Shown: positions 37,146 through 46,375 of the stretch, piece after piece
Numbering within the stretch: the first letter of the stretch is position 1
Layout of the letters: each line of letters begins with the position of its first letter
From: Streptomyces fulvorobeus
Lineage (GTDB): Bacteria; Actinomycetota; Actinomycetes; Streptomycetales; Streptomycetaceae
DNA length: 64,000 nt
Reading direction: 5' to 3'
NCBI RefSeq assembly: GCF_013167895.1
Contig: NZ_BLWC01000001.1
Span: 4,154,001-4,218,000, forward strand
Program-made: the position numbers and the translations under genes
The notes under the pieces: generated by a model
What the model was told of the DNA's origin: nothing
The model's input: the letters and a program-made list of their open reading frames with translations, nothing else
The model's database searches: none

Positions 37146-37781
37146 TCAGCCGCGGCGGACCGCGCAGAGCAGTCCGTCGCCGACCGGCAGCAGCGTCGCC
37201 ATCAGCTCCTGGCTCTCCCGCACGGCGCGCAGCAGCTCACGCAGACGCAGCACCTCGGCGGGCTGGGCCGCGGAGTCGACCGTACGGCCGTCCGCGAACA
37301 TGCCCTCGAAGCAGACCAGACCGCCCGGCCGCAGCAGGCGCAACGATTCAGCGAGGCAGTCGAGGCTCTCCAGCCGGTCACCGTCGCAGAAGACGAGGTC
37401 GTAGCCCCCGTCCGCGAGGCGCGGCAGCACGTCCAGGGCGCGCCCCGGGATGAAGCGGGCGCGGTTCGTGGCGAAGCCGGCCGACCGGAACGCCTGGCGG
37501 GCGAACTGCTGGCGCTCCGGTTCCGGGTCGACCGTCGTCAGTACGCCGTCCGGCCGCATCCCGTGCAGCAGATAGATGCCGGACACGCCGGTGCCGGTGC
37601 CGATCTCGGCCACCGCTTTGGCGTCCGCGGTGGCAGCGAGAAGGCGCAGCGCGGCACCGGTGCCCGGGGACACCGAGCGGAGCCCTGCCTCGTGGGCCCG
37701 GTCCCGGGCCCAGCGCAGAGCTTCGTCCTCGGCGACAAAGGCGTCGGCGAACGCCCAGCTCGTCTGCCGGTTGGCGGTAAT
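37146..37781 (-). CDS. SAM-dependent O-methyltransferase (class I)
   Basis: About 211 aa. VAEIGTGTGVSGIYLL is the SAM-binding motif I, TTVDPEPER motif II and GYDLVFCDGD motif post-I/III. It resembles caffeoyl-CoA-type O-methyltransferases next to sigE in mycobacteria (Rv1220c, from memory). Start is unclear. The best ribosome-binding site (AGGAGAGGGTC) precedes an ATT at 37781, giving MITANRQTSW if ATT is used. The nearest conventional start in frame is TTG at 37811, which would place that site inside the gene. Confidence 0.85.
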   Translation of the reverse strand: MTANRQTSWAFADAFVAEDEALRWARDRAHEAGLRSVSPGTGAALRLLAATADAKAVAEIGTGTGVSGIYLLHGMRPDGVLTTVDPEPERQQFARQAFRSAGFATNRARFIPGRALDVLPRLADGGYDLVFCDGDRLESLDCLAESLRLLRPGGLVCFEGMFADGRTVDSAAQPAEVLRLRELLRAVRESQELMATLLPVGDGLLCAVRRG

Positions 37782-37983
37782 GACCCTCTCCTGACCCCGT
37801 AGTTGGCGCAACGGTGACTGTATCCGCTGGACGCGGGAACCCGCAGATGGGACCGGGCGTTATGCAAGGACAGGGGAAAGCGCCTGGACCGGGCCCGCGC
37901 ATCGGGACCGTCATCATGCGCCACGAGGCCGGTCAGGCCCCGCCCCCAGCAGGAAAAAGGCTTATCCGGAGCTAACGGGCGAG

Positions 37984-38751
37984 GTGGCTATGGTAGGGGC
38001 TCCAGTGGACACCACCAGAGCCGACAGGGGAGGTGCGGCTACGCCTGTAGACCGCAGGGGAGTGCTGAGGCGCTTGCTCAGGTCGGCTGGTGAGCCGAGA
38101 TCCGTGACCGACATTGCTGACCGTTCTTCCGACGCTTCCGCACCCACAGCGACGTTCGCCCCGGATGCGGAATCCCAGGCGTGGACCCCGCCCTCATGGG
38201 AAGAGATCGTCAGCACGCACAGCGGTCGCGTGTACCGCCTTGCCTACCGGCTGACGGGCAACCAGCACGATGCCGAGGACCTCACCCAGGAGGTCTTCGT
38301 CCGTGTCTTCAGATCGCTGTCGACGTACACGCCCGGCACCTTCGAGGGCTGGCTGCACCGCATCACCACCAATCTCTTCCTGGACATGGTCCGCCGCAAG
38401 CAGCGCATCCGCTTCGACTCCCTCGGTGACGACGCGGCCGAGCGGCTGCCGAGCCGTGAGCCGTCCCCGCAGCAGGTCTTCAACGACACCCACTTCGACG
38501 CGGACGTCCAGCAGGCGCTCGACACCCTCGCGCCCGAGTTCCGCGCGGCGGTCGTGCTCTGCGACATCGAAGGACTCTCGTACGAGGAGATCGCCGCGAC
38601 ACTCGGCGTGAAGCTCGGCACCGTGCGCAGCCGTATCCACCGGGGCCGCTCGCACCTGCGCAAGGCGCTCAAGCACCGTTCGCCCGAGGCCCGCGCCGAG
38701 CAGCGGTCCCTGGCGGACGCGGTCCTGGCGGGGGAGGTAGGACCGGCGTGA
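37984..38751 (+). CDS. sigE: ECF RNA polymerase sigma factor, SigE-like
   Basis: 255 aa. Sigma region 2 spans [15 protein letters not shown] to [10 protein letters not shown]; region 4 contains [24 protein letters not shown]. An N-terminal extension of about 65 residues is variable. GTG at 37984, ATG at 37990 and GTG at 38005 are all possible starts. The stop overlaps the anti-sigma start (GTGA). The set with rseA, htrA and tatB matches the M. tuberculosis SigE envelope-stress locus (from memory). Confidence 0.9.
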   Translation: MAMVGAPVDTTRADRGGAATPVDRRGVLRRLLRSAGEPRSVTDIADRSSDASAPTATFAPDAESQAWTPPSWEEIVSTHSGRVYRLAYRLTGNQHDAEDLTQEVFVRVFRSLSTYTPGTFEGWLHRITTNLFLDMVRRKQRIRFDSLGDDAAERLPSREPSPQQVFNDTHFDADVQQALDTLAPEFRAAVVLCDIEGLSYEEIAATLGVKLGTVRSRIHRGRSHLRKALKHRSPEARAEQRSLADAVLAGEVGPA

Positions 38752-39785
38752 GCGGCACAGGACCGACCCCCGCGGAACAGCATCTGGGGGACCGGCTCGC
38801 CGCGCTCGTCGACGGTGAGCTCAAACACGACGCCCGTGAGCGGGTCCTCGCCCACCTGGCGACCTGCTGCAAGTGCAAGGCCGAGGCGGACGCCCAGCGG
38901 CGTCTGAAGAGTGTCTTCGCGCAGTCGGCCCCGCCCTCCCCCTCCGAAGGCTTCCTCGCCCGGCTGCAGGGTCTTCCCGGCGGTCCTGGCGGCGACGCCG
39001 GCCCCGGTGGACGGTTCGGTGGCGGCGGACGCTTCCCCGAGGGGCGTTTCGGCGACGGGCACTTCACCGACCGACGCCTCACCGACGGGCTCTTCCCGGC
39101 GGCACAGCCCTCCGGCGGCGCGGACGACCGCCCGTCCGCTCCCCGCCCCCTCGACGGTTTCGGCTACCTCCCCGCCCCGCACGGCTCCACGGCCGCCCTG
39201 CCCGGCGGCGCGTCCGGTTCCGCCTTCCGGATACACGAGGTGGGCCGGGAGGCCGACCGCTCCGTGTGGCGGGGCAGGTTCGCGTTCGCCGCGGCCAGTG
39301 CCGTGTCGCTCGCCGCCATCGCCCTGGGCGGCTCGCTCCCCCTCGACTCCACGTCCGGCTCCGTGTTCCGTGCCGAGGGCGCCGGCAGCAAGGTCACCCC
39401 GATCGACGCCGAGGCGCGGGCCGAGGACGGCGACGGGACGGCCGCACGCAGCAGCGGGGGAGGGGGCACGCTCACCGTGAAGGGCGACCGCAGCGCCCCG
39501 TCGTCCCCGCCCGCCCCCCCGGTGTCCCCACCGCTCCCGGTCGGGGCGCCGCCGGCCACCACGGCTCCGCCCCCGCTCCTCACCCCGCGTTTCTCGGAGC
39601 AGACGTTCGCGCTGCCCGTGCTGAACGTGTCCTTGCCCGCGCTCATACGCCCCTCGGACATCACCCCGCTGCTCTCCCCGACGACCGGGGACAAGGTCGC
39701 TCCGAGGACCCTGGCGCCGGTTGGGACCGCCTCCGCCTTCCCCGCTCCCACCGATCACGCACTGCCCCTTTTCCCCCGGCGCTGA
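38748..39785 (+). CDS. rseA: RseA-type zinc anti-sigma factor, transmembrane
   Basis: 345 aa. The zinc-binding anti-sigma motif H36-x3-C40-x2-C43 (HLATCCKC) is in the cytoplasmic N-terminus, which should bind SigE. One helix (about 181-201, [18 protein letters not shown]) is flanked by a Gly/Phe-rich cytoplasmic stretch and a Pro-rich external part of about 140 residues. It is much longer than the mycobacterial RseA. GTG start overlapping the sigE stop shows coupling. Confidence 0.85.
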   Translation: MSGTGPTPAEQHLGDRLAALVDGELKHDARERVLAHLATCCKCKAEADAQRRLKSVFAQSAPPSPSEGFLARLQGLPGGPGGDAGPGGRFGGGGRFPEGRFGDGHFTDRRLTDGLFPAAQPSGGADDRPSAPRPLDGFGYLPAPHGSTAALPGGASGSAFRIHEVGREADRSVWRGRFAFAAASAVSLAAIALGGSLPLDSTSGSVFRAEGAGSKVTPIDAEARAEDGDGTAARSSGGGGTLTVKGDRSAPSSPPAPPVSPPLPVGAPPATTAPPPLLTPRFSEQTFALPVLNVSLPALIRPSDITPLLSPTTGDKVAPRTLAPVGTASAFPAPTDHALPLFPRR

Positions 39786-39875
39786 CGGGGACCCTGCGCG
39801 GAGATTCGCAAACCTGGTTGAATTCCGGGAGGGACGCCCCTGTGGGGACGTGCAGAGGCCAGTTGCGGGGAGAAC

Positions 39876-41633
39876 ATGGACGACGGGAAGCCCAGCGGGC
39901 CGAAGGCGAAGTGGTGGAGCCGCCCCACGACGGGCCCCACCGGTCACGGTGGGCCGGAGGGAGCCGTTCCCGCCCCGGGTACCGACCCCACGGCGGGAGC
40001 CACCGGCCCCGTCGAGGCGCGGCCCGCGCCGCCCGTACCGCAGGACACCGCGCCACCCGTGGAGCCCGCGCCGCCCGTGGCCGACGGGGAGGCGACCGGG
40101 CGGATACCGGCCGCACCGACGGGGCCGCCCGCCGGGGAGCCGCCGGCGCCCGAGGCCCCGCGCGCTCAGCCGCTGCACGCGCCGGACGAGTACAGCACCC
40201 CGCCCTACGGCGGGCCCGGCCCCTGGGCCCTCGCCCCGCCCGTGCAGCGCCCGGTGGCGACTCCGGCCCGCGGCACGCCCGTACCGCCGCCGTACGCGGG
40301 GCCGAACGGCCAGGGCGGCGCCACCGGCCCCGCGTTCGCACCCCCGCACCAGCAGCAGCCCGACCCGCACGAGCAGCACCCCCAGCCCCATACGCAGCAC
40401 CCCCACCCGCCCCACCCCCAGCAGCCCACGTCCTCGCAGTGGCTCCAGTACGACCCCTGGGGCGCCGCCCACCAGCCGCTCAGCGCCACCGGTCCCTCCT
40501 TCGGTCCCGAGACCGGGCACGGGAGGCGCAGACGTGGTCCTGCCCTCGTCGGGGTCGTGCTGATCGCCCTGGTCGCGGGCGGCATCGGCGGCGGCATCGG
40601 CGCGTACGTAGAGCGCACCGGCGGTCTGACCTCGGTCGAACTGCCGCAGGCCGGACGGGACAGCGGGGGCCGGGCCCCCGACAGCGTCGCCGGGATCGCC
40701 GCCAGCGCGCTGCCCAGCGTGGTCACCCTCCACGTCAGCGGCACCGGCGAGTCGGGCACCGGCACCGGCTTCGTCCTCGACGACGACGGGCACATCCTCA
40801 CCAACAACCACGTCGTCGCCCCCGCGGGCGGCAGCGGCGCCATCACCGTGACGTTCAGCGGTGGCGAGACCGCGAGCGCCGAGATCGTCGGCAAGGACAG
40901 CGGTTACGACCTCGCCGTGGTCAGGGTCCGGGGTGTCTCCGGCCTCAAGCCGCTGGCCCTGGGCAACTCCGACAACGTGCGGGTCGGTGACCCGGTGGTG
41001 GCCATCGGCGCCCCCTTCGACCTCTCCAACACGGTCACCTCCGGCATCATCAGCGCCAAGGAGCGGCCCATCACCGCGGGCGGCGAGAAGGGCGACGGCA
41101 CCGACGTCAGTTACGTCGACGCGATCCAGACCGACGCCCCGATCAACCCGGGGAACTCCGGCGGGCCGCTCGTCGACTCCCGGGCGCACGTCATCGGCAT
41201 CAACAGCGCCATCCGGGCCGCCGACAGCGGCACCGGCATGGACGGCGGACAGTCCGGTTCCATCGGTCTCGGTTTCGCCATACCGATCAACCAGGGCAAG
41301 CGCGTCGCCGAGGAACTGATCAACACCGGCAGGGCCACCCACCCGGTGATCGGGGTCACGCTGGACATGAAGTACGCGGGCGACGGCGCCAAGGTCGGGA
41401 CGAGGAGTGCGGGCGGCGGCCCGGCCGTCACCTCGGGCGGCCCGGGGGCCGAGGCGGGCATCAGGCCGGGCGACGTCATCACCGAGGTGGACGGCGCGCG
41501 GGTGCACAGCGGCGAGGAGCTCATCGTCAAGATCCGCGCCCACCGTCCCGGCGACCGGCTCGGCCTCAAGCTGACCCGCGGCGGCGACGACCTGTCACTG
41601 ACGGTGACCCTCGGCTCGGCAAGCGGCACCTGA
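39876..41633 (+). CDS. htrA: HtrA/DegP-like membrane serine protease with PDZ domain
   Basis: 585 aa. A Pro/His-rich cytoplasmic region of about 210 residues precedes one helix (PALVGVVLIALVAGGIGGGI). The trypsin-like domain has His312 (NNHVV), Asp345 (GYDLAVV) and Ser428 (PGNSGGP). A PDZ domain (GPGAEAGIRPGDVITEVDG) covers about 500-580. It should degrade misfolded proteins outside the membrane and may act on RseA. ATG with GGGGAGAAC upstream; part of the sigE operon region. Confidence 0.92.
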   Translation: MDDGKPSGPKAKWWSRPTTGPTGHGGPEGAVPAPGTDPTAGATGPVEARPAPPVPQDTAPPVEPAPPVADGEATGRIPAAPTGPPAGEPPAPEAPRAQPLHAPDEYSTPPYGGPGPWALAPPVQRPVATPARGTPVPPPYAGPNGQGGATGPAFAPPHQQQPDPHEQHPQPHTQHPHPPHPQQPTSSQWLQYDPWGAAHQPLSATGPSFGPETGHGRRRRGPALVGVVLIALVAGGIGGGIGAYVERTGGLTSVELPQAGRDSGGRAPDSVAGIAASALPSVVTLHVSGTGESGTGTGFVLDDDGHILTNNHVVAPAGGSGAITVTFSGGETASAEIVGKDSGYDLAVVRVRGVSGLKPLALGNSDNVRVGDPVVAIGAPFDLSNTVTSGIISAKERPITAGGEKGDGTDVSYVDAIQTDAPINPGNSGGPLVDSRAHVIGINSAIRAADSGTGMDGGQSGSIGLGFAIPINQGKRVAEELINTGRATHPVIGVTLDMKYAGDGAKVGTRSAGGGPAVTSGGPGAEAGIRPGDVITEVDGARVHSGEELIVKIRAHRPGDRLGLKLTRGGDDLSLTVTLGSASGT

Positions 41634-41643
41634 CCGCCACCGG

Positions 41644-41677
41644 AAGGTACCGCCCGGACAGCTTCGACGGGTACCTT
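41644..41677 (+). terminator. Hairpin between htrA and tatB
   Basis: AAGGTACC and GGTACCTT pair over 8 bp with an 18-nt loop, directly followed by TTGG. It may act as a weak terminator or processing site, leaving tatB partly independent of the stress operon. Confidence 0.45.
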
Positions 41678-41743
41678 TGGAGCGAGTCCGGGCCTCACCC
41701 GGCCCGGTGGCGAGAACCCGCGGAGAACACGAGGAGCAACAAG

Positions 41744-42220
41744 GTGTTCAATGACATAGGCGCACTTGAGCTGCTGACGCTCGTGGTTCTCGCCGTACTG
41801 GTCTTCGGCCCCGACAAGCTGCCGAAGGTCATCCAGGACGTCACCCGTACCATCCGCAAGATCCGTGAGTTCTCGGACAGCGCGAAGGAAGACATCCGCT
41901 CCGAGCTCGGCCCGCAGTTCAAGGACTTCGAGTTCGAGGACCTCAACCCCAAGACGTTCGTCCGCAAGCAGCTGATGGACGGCGACGACGAGCTGGGGCT
42001 GAAGGAGATCCGCGAGAGCTTCGACCTGCGCAAGGAGATGGCCGAGGTCACCGACGCGGTGAACGGCCGCGAGAGCGTGTCGCCGGCCGGCCCGGTGAAC
42101 GGTTCGCCGGGTTCGCCGAAGGGCACGGCCGACACCGCGGCCGCCCCCGACCTGCTGAAGAAGTCCGGGCAGCCCGCCGCGAAGGACGAGCGTCCTCCCT
42201 TCGACGCCGACGCCACCTGA
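41744..42220 (+). CDS. tatB: Sec-independent translocase subunit TatB
   Basis: 158 aa. A short N-terminus and a helix (residues about 6-22, GALELLTLVVLAVLVFGP) end in the FGPDKLP turn, followed by an amphipathic helix and an acidic/Pro-rich tail. This is the TatB pattern for twin-arginine export. GTG start with GAGGAGC upstream. Its place after htrA is conserved in actinobacteria. Confidence 0.9.
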   Translation: MFNDIGALELLTLVVLAVLVFGPDKLPKVIQDVTRTIRKIREFSDSAKEDIRSELGPQFKDFEFEDLNPKTFVRKQLMDGDDELGLKEIRESFDLRKEMAEVTDAVNGRESVSPAGPVNGSPGSPKGTADTAAAPDLLKKSGQPAAKDERPPFDADAT

Positions 42221-42283
42221 GCCGCGCTGCGGAGGCGCGCTCCTCAGGCGGGGCCGGGGCGGCGGGGCCTTACACCCAAGGGT

Positions 42284-42319
42284 GCCGAAGGGCATAGCCG
42301 GGTTACGCCGAAGGGCATA
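42284..42319 (+). repeat. 13-bp direct repeat upstream of the 42481 gene
   Basis: GCCGAAGGGCATA occurs at 42284-42296 and again at 42307-42319 (23-nt period) in the 260-nt gap after tatB. Spacing near two helical turns would suit a dimeric regulator, but it may be a chance local duplication. Confidence 0.7.
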
Positions 42320-42480
42320 CCACGGCCCGCTTTCTGACCCGGCGACAGGCTAGGGGGCCCGCCAATCCCGGCTCGCCCGGACGGTATGGCTATTCTCCAT
42401 CTGTCCGGTTGCGTGGATGTTCACCCCGTGAAGGGGCGGACCGCTCCGGATCTTGACAGATCGAGGAGGCGGCCGGGCAG

Positions 42481-43140
42481 ATGGAGACGACGAGTCGGGT
42501 AGGGGCGGATGGTGCGCCCAGCACAGTCACCGCAGAGGGGGTGCCGACGGCCCGGCGTACGGTCGACGGCTATCTCAAGGCGCCATTCCCCTGGTACGGG
42601 CTGGACGAGGCGTTCTCGGGCGCGCGCTGGCTGATGCAGGTCGGCACCGCGGCGGACGGCACGGTGCAGCACGGTTCCACGGGGCACGGCGACGAGCCGA
42701 CGGTGCGCTCGGACGCGGCCCTCGAGAAGGAGCGTTTCGCCGTCGTCGTGACCGTGGCCGCGAGCCCGGTGCGCGGCAGCGGTGACGGTACGGGCGTCCT
42801 GGACGCCACCACGGTCTCCTCGGCGGCCTGGCTCGCCGGGTCGGGCCTGCTCTCGTACACCTGGCCGCCGCAGCTCGACCACACCCTGCGCGACGACTGG
42901 CTGGACCAGCAGACCGAGACCGCCTTCGCGCTCGCCGACGACCTGGCGGGCGCGCCCTGGTCGACGCTGTCGCTCCCGGTGGACGGTGTGCCGGTGGAGT
43001 TCCACTACCGCGAGTCCGAGTTCGGCTGGGTGCTGGCAGGCTCGGCGCACAACGGCGTCCACATCGGGGCGTACGGGCGCGGAATGAGCGCCTACGGGCT
43101 GGGGTTCTCGGTGATCGTCGACATCGCGTCGTACAGCTGA
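42481..43140 (+). CDS. Hypothetical protein
   Basis: 219 aa, soluble, without signal peptide, membrane helix or known motif. The segment GYLKAPFPWYGLDEAFSGAR and the later VEFHYRESEFGWVLAGSAHN are distinctive, and the composition is that of a folded alpha/beta protein. AGGAGG lies 13 nt before the ATG, slightly far. TTGACA at about 42453 could be part of a promoter. I do not recognise the family. Confidence 0.7.
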   Translation: METTSRVGADGAPSTVTAEGVPTARRTVDGYLKAPFPWYGLDEAFSGARWLMQVGTAADGTVQHGSTGHGDEPTVRSDAALEKERFAVVVTVAASPVRGSGDGTGVLDATTVSSAAWLAGSGLLSYTWPPQLDHTLRDDWLDQQTETAFALADDLAGAPWSTLSLPVDGVPVEFHYRESEFGWVLAGSAHNGVHIGAYGRGMSAYGLGFSVIVDIASYS

Positions 43141-43148
43141 CACCCGCT

Positions 43149-43178
43149 GAGGGCTGCCCTCGCCGGAGGGCAGCCCTC
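43149..43178. terminator. Bidirectional terminator between the 42481 gene and mrp
   Basis: A perfect 13-bp stem (GAGGGCTGCCCTC and complement) with a GCCG loop lies between two convergent genes, 8 nt after one stop and 12 nt after the other. Confidence 0.85.
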
Positions 43179-43190
43179 GCGCGTGCGTGC

Positions 43191-44324
43191 TCAGAACTTG
43201 TTGCGCGGGGTGATCCCCAGCGACATGCCCGACAGGCCGCGCTGACGGCCTCCCAGCTTCTGGGCGATGGAGCGCAGCGCGGCTCCGGCGGGTGAGTCCG
43301 GGTCGGACAGCACGACGGGCTTGCCCTCGTCGCCGCCCTCGCGCAGCCGTACGTCGATCGGGATGGAGCCGAGCACCGGCACCTCGGCGCCGATGGTCTT
43401 CGTCAGCCCCTCGGCGACCCGCCGGCCGCCGCCCGAACCGAAGACGTCGACCATCTCGTCGCAGTGCGGGCACGGCATGCCCGACATGTTCTCGACGACA
43501 CCGACGATCTTCTGGTGGGTCTGCACGGCGATGGAGCCGGCCCGCTCGGCGACCTCGGCCGCGGCCTGCTGCGGGGTGGTGACCACGAGGATCTCGGCGT
43601 TCGGCACGAGCTGGGCCACGGAGATCGCGATGTCCCCGGTGCCCGGCGGCAGGTCGAGGAGCAGGACGTCCAGGTCGCCCCAGTACACATCGGCGAGGAA
43701 CTGCTGGAGCGCGCGGTGGAGCATCGGTCCGCGCCAGACCACCGGGGCGTTGCCCGGGGTGAACATGCCGATGGAGATGACCTTCACGCCGTGCGCCGAC
43801 GGCGGCATGATCATGTTCTCGACCTGGGTGGGCTTGCCGTCCACGCCGAGCATGCGCGGCACGCTGTGCCCGTAGATGTCCGCGTCCACGACGCCGACCT
43901 TGAGCCCGTCGGCGGCCATCGCCGCCGCGAGGTTGACCGTCACCGAGGACTTCCCCACGCCGCCCTTGCCGGACGCCACCGCGTAGACCCGGGTCAGGGA
44001 GCCGGGCTGGGCGAACGGCACCTCGCGCTCCGCCGTGCCGCCGCGCAGCGAACTCGCGAGCTCCTTGCGCTGTTCGTCGCTCATGACGTCGAGTGTGACC
44101 TCGACGCGGGACACGCCTTCGACGCGCGCCACCGCCTCGGTCACGTTGTTGGTGATGGTCTCGCGCATCGGACAGCCGGAGACCGTGAGATACACCGTGA
44201 CAGCGACTACACCGTCCGCGTCGATCTCGATGGACTTCACCATGCCGAGTTCGGTGATCGGACGGTGGATCTCCGGGTCGTTCACTGTCGCCAGTGCTTC
44301 ACGCACCGCGTCTTCCGTAGCCAT
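43191..44324 (-). CDS. mrp: Mrp/ApbC-family Fe-S cluster carrier ATPase
   Basis: 377 aa. An N-terminal MIP18/DUF59 domain (about 5-80) is followed by a P-loop ATPase: GKGGVGKS (119-126), DADIYGHS and DLPPGTGD. CPHC (about 283-286) is the cluster-bridging CxxC. It should deliver Fe-S clusters to apoproteins. The ATG at 44324 begins MATEDAVREAL; the longer frame lacks a ribosome-binding site. Convergent with the 42481 gene. Confidence 0.92.
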   Translation of the reverse strand: MATEDAVREALATVNDPEIHRPITELGMVKSIEIDADGVVAVTVYLTVSGCPMRETITNNVTEAVARVEGVSRVEVTLDVMSDEQRKELASSLRGGTAEREVPFAQPGSLTRVYAVASGKGGVGKSSVTVNLAAAMAADGLKVGVVDADIYGHSVPRMLGVDGKPTQVENMIMPPSAHGVKVISIGMFTPGNAPVVWRGPMLHRALQQFLADVYWGDLDVLLLDLPPGTGDIAISVAQLVPNAEILVVTTPQQAAAEVAERAGSIAVQTHQKIVGVVENMSGMPCPHCDEMVDVFGSGGGRRVAEGLTKTIGAEVPVLGSIPIDVRLREGGDEGKPVVLSDPDSPAGAALRSIAQKLGGRQRGLSGMSLGITPRNKF

Positions 44325-44367
44325 ACCGACGATGTTACGGCGCATGGCCCTACGCCCGGGTAACCCG

Positions 44368-44934
44368 TCAACGGTCGCCTTCGTCACTCTCCATCCGCGA
44401 GAGCACCTGGCGGTCCTCCATGTCCCTCACCATGTCCTGGAGCTCCGACCTGATCCAGTCCCGCGTGGCGACCTCGCCGAGGCCCATCCGGAGCGCGGCG
44501 ATCTCCCGGGTGAGGTACTCGGTGTCGGCGATGGAGCGCTCGTTCTGCGTGCGGTCCTGTTCGTGGGTGACCCGGTCGCGGTCGTCCTGCCGGTTCTGCG
44601 CGAGCAGGATCAGCGGGGCCGCGTACGACGCCTGGAGCGAGAGCATCAGGGTCAGGAAGATGAACGGGTACTCGTCGAACCGCAGTGCCTTCGGCGCGAA
44701 GATGTTCCACACCACCCAGAGGATGATGATCAGCGTCATCCAGACGATGAACCGCCCGGTGCCCAGGAAGCGGGCGATCCGCTCGGAGAACCGGCCGAAC
44801 GCCTCGGGGTCGTAGTCAGGCAGCAGCCGGCGCCGCGGGGCCCTCGGCTGGTCGAGCCGCGGCCGCGGCGGACGTACGAGGCCGGAGGCGCCCGTGGAAC
44901 CCGCCCTCGGGCGCTCGCGCTCCTCACCGGCCAC
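44368..44934 (-). CDS. DUF1003 membrane protein
   Basis: 188 aa. Two helices (FIVWMTLIIILWVVWNIF and a second around FIFLTLMLSLQASYAAPLILL) are followed by a charged coiled coil. This is the DUF1003 pattern (Rv1234 in M. tuberculosis, from memory). GTG start overlaps the stop of the MgtE-N gene by 11 nt, so the two are coupled. A magnesium-related role is inferred only from its neighbours. Confidence 0.85.
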   Translation of the reverse strand: MAGEERERPRAGSTGASGLVRPPRPRLDQPRAPRRRLLPDYDPEAFGRFSERIARFLGTGRFIVWMTLIIILWVVWNIFAPKALRFDEYPFIFLTLMLSLQASYAAPLILLAQNRQDDRDRVTHEQDRTQNERSIADTEYLTREIAALRMGLGEVATRDWIRSELQDMVRDMEDRQVLSRMESDEGDR

Positions 44935-46198
44935 GCGTGATCCCCTCCTCGCCGTGCAGCTCGGTCTCGCGCCAGTCGTCGGGCAGCAGGTGGTCGAGCA
45001 CGTCGTCGACGGTCACCGCCCCCAGCAGGGACCCGCTCGCGTCCACGACCGGCACGGAGACCATGTTGTACGCGGCCAGATAGCTGGTCACCGAGGACAG
45101 CGGGGTGTCCGGAGGCAGCGGTACGAGGTCGCTGTCGACGATCGAGCCGACCAGGGTGAAGGGCGGGTCGCGCAGCAGCCGCTGGAAGTGGACCGTGCCG
45201 AGGTACTTGCCGGTCGGGGTCTCGTCCGGCGGCCGGCAGACGTACACCTGCGCGGCCAGCGCGGGGGACAGGTCCGCCTGCCTGACCCGGGCGAGCGCGT
45301 CGGCGACCGTGGCGTCCGGCCGCAGCACGATCGGCTCGGTCGTCATCAGACCGCCCGCCGTCCGCTCCTCGTACGCCATCAGGCGCCGCACGTCCGCCGC
45401 GTCGTCCGGCCGCATCAGCGCCAGCAGCCTCTCCTTGTCCTCCTCGGGCAGCTCGGAGAGCAGGTCGGCCGCGTCGTCGGGGTCCATGGCCTCCAGGACG
45501 TCGGCGGCCCGCTCCTCCTTCAGCTTTCCGATGATCTCCACCTGGTCGTCCTCGGGGAGTTCCTCCAGGACGTCCGCGAGCCGGTCGTCGTCGAGTGCGG
45601 CGGCGACCTCGGCGCGGCGCTTGGGCGACAGGTGGTGCAGCGCGTTGGCCACGTCGGTGGGCCGCAGCCGCTCGAACGTGGCCACCAGGCTCTCGGCGCC
45701 CTGCCCGTGCTCGTCCAGCGAGAAGCCGCTGACCGCCGACCACTCGACGGTCAGCGTCTCGCCCTTGCGCCGCAGCGCGCCGCCGCGCCCCTTGCGTACG
45801 AAGTACTTGTCGATCTCCCAGTCGCGACGGGCCGGGAGCTGCTGGATCGAGACGTCCAGGATGGTCACCTCCTCGCCGGTCTCCACCAGCCTGACCCGGC
45901 GGTCGAGGAACTCGCCGAGGACCAGGCGTTCGGTGGGGCGCTGCTCGAAGCGCCGCATGTTGACCACTCCGGTGGTGATGACCTGACCGGACTCGACGCC
46001 CGTCACCCGGGTCATCGGCAGGAAGATCCGCCGGCGGCTCGTCAACTCGACGACCATTCCGAGCAGCCTCGGCGGCCGCCCGCCGACCCGCAACATCGCC
46101 ACCAGGTCGCGGACCCGGCCGACAGGGTCACCATTGGGGTCGAAGACGGGCACACCGGACAGGTGTGAGACGAAGATCCTGGGGGCGCCTGCCACCAT
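44924..46198 (-). CDS. PRC-barrel/MgtE-N/CBS protein without a transport domain
   Basis: 424 aa. PRC-barrel-like segments (HLSGVPVFDPNGDPVGRV) are followed by MgtE N-terminal helical repeats (ADVLEELPEDDQVEI, ADVLEAMDPDDAADLLSEL) and a CBS pair (LMTTEPIVLRPDATVADAL; VPVVDASGSLLGAVTVDDVL). No membrane helices are present, unlike true MgtE channels. It is probably a cytosolic Mg2+/nucleotide sensor. ATG at 46198. Operon with DUF1003. Confidence 0.88.
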   Translation of the reverse strand: MVAGAPRIFVSHLSGVPVFDPNGDPVGRVRDLVAMLRVGGRPPRLLGMVVELTSRRRIFLPMTRVTGVESGQVITTGVVNMRRFEQRPTERLVLGEFLDRRVRLVETGEEVTILDVSIQQLPARRDWEIDKYFVRKGRGGALRRKGETLTVEWSAVSGFSLDEHGQGAESLVATFERLRPTDVANALHHLSPKRRAEVAAALDDDRLADVLEELPEDDQVEIIGKLKEERAADVLEAMDPDDAADLLSELPEEDKERLLALMRPDDAADVRRLMAYEERTAGGLMTTEPIVLRPDATVADALARVRQADLSPALAAQVYVCRPPDETPTGKYLGTVHFQRLLRDPPFTLVGSIVDSDLVPLPPDTPLSSVTSYLAAYNMVSVPVVDASGSLLGAVTVDDVLDHLLPDDWRETELHGEEGITRGR

Positions 46199-46375
46199 CC
46201 CGTGCGCCTCCTCAGACTGTGATACGAATACGCCGTTATGCCGGGATCAGGCTAGCCGGTACTGCTCCGCGGCGCCCCGGCGGCCCGTCCGTACGGCTCT
46301 CTGCGAAGAGGCGTGGTCGGCACGGGTACGCTGCCGTCTGCCACCCCCGTCACGCAGATGAGAGGCAGTGCGCCC

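Noticed and set aside
38244-41543. 1099-codon reverse-strand open frame
   Set aside because: It lies opposite sigE, rseA and htrA, all of which have complete motifs. The antisense translation has no recognisable domain and no ribosome-binding site.
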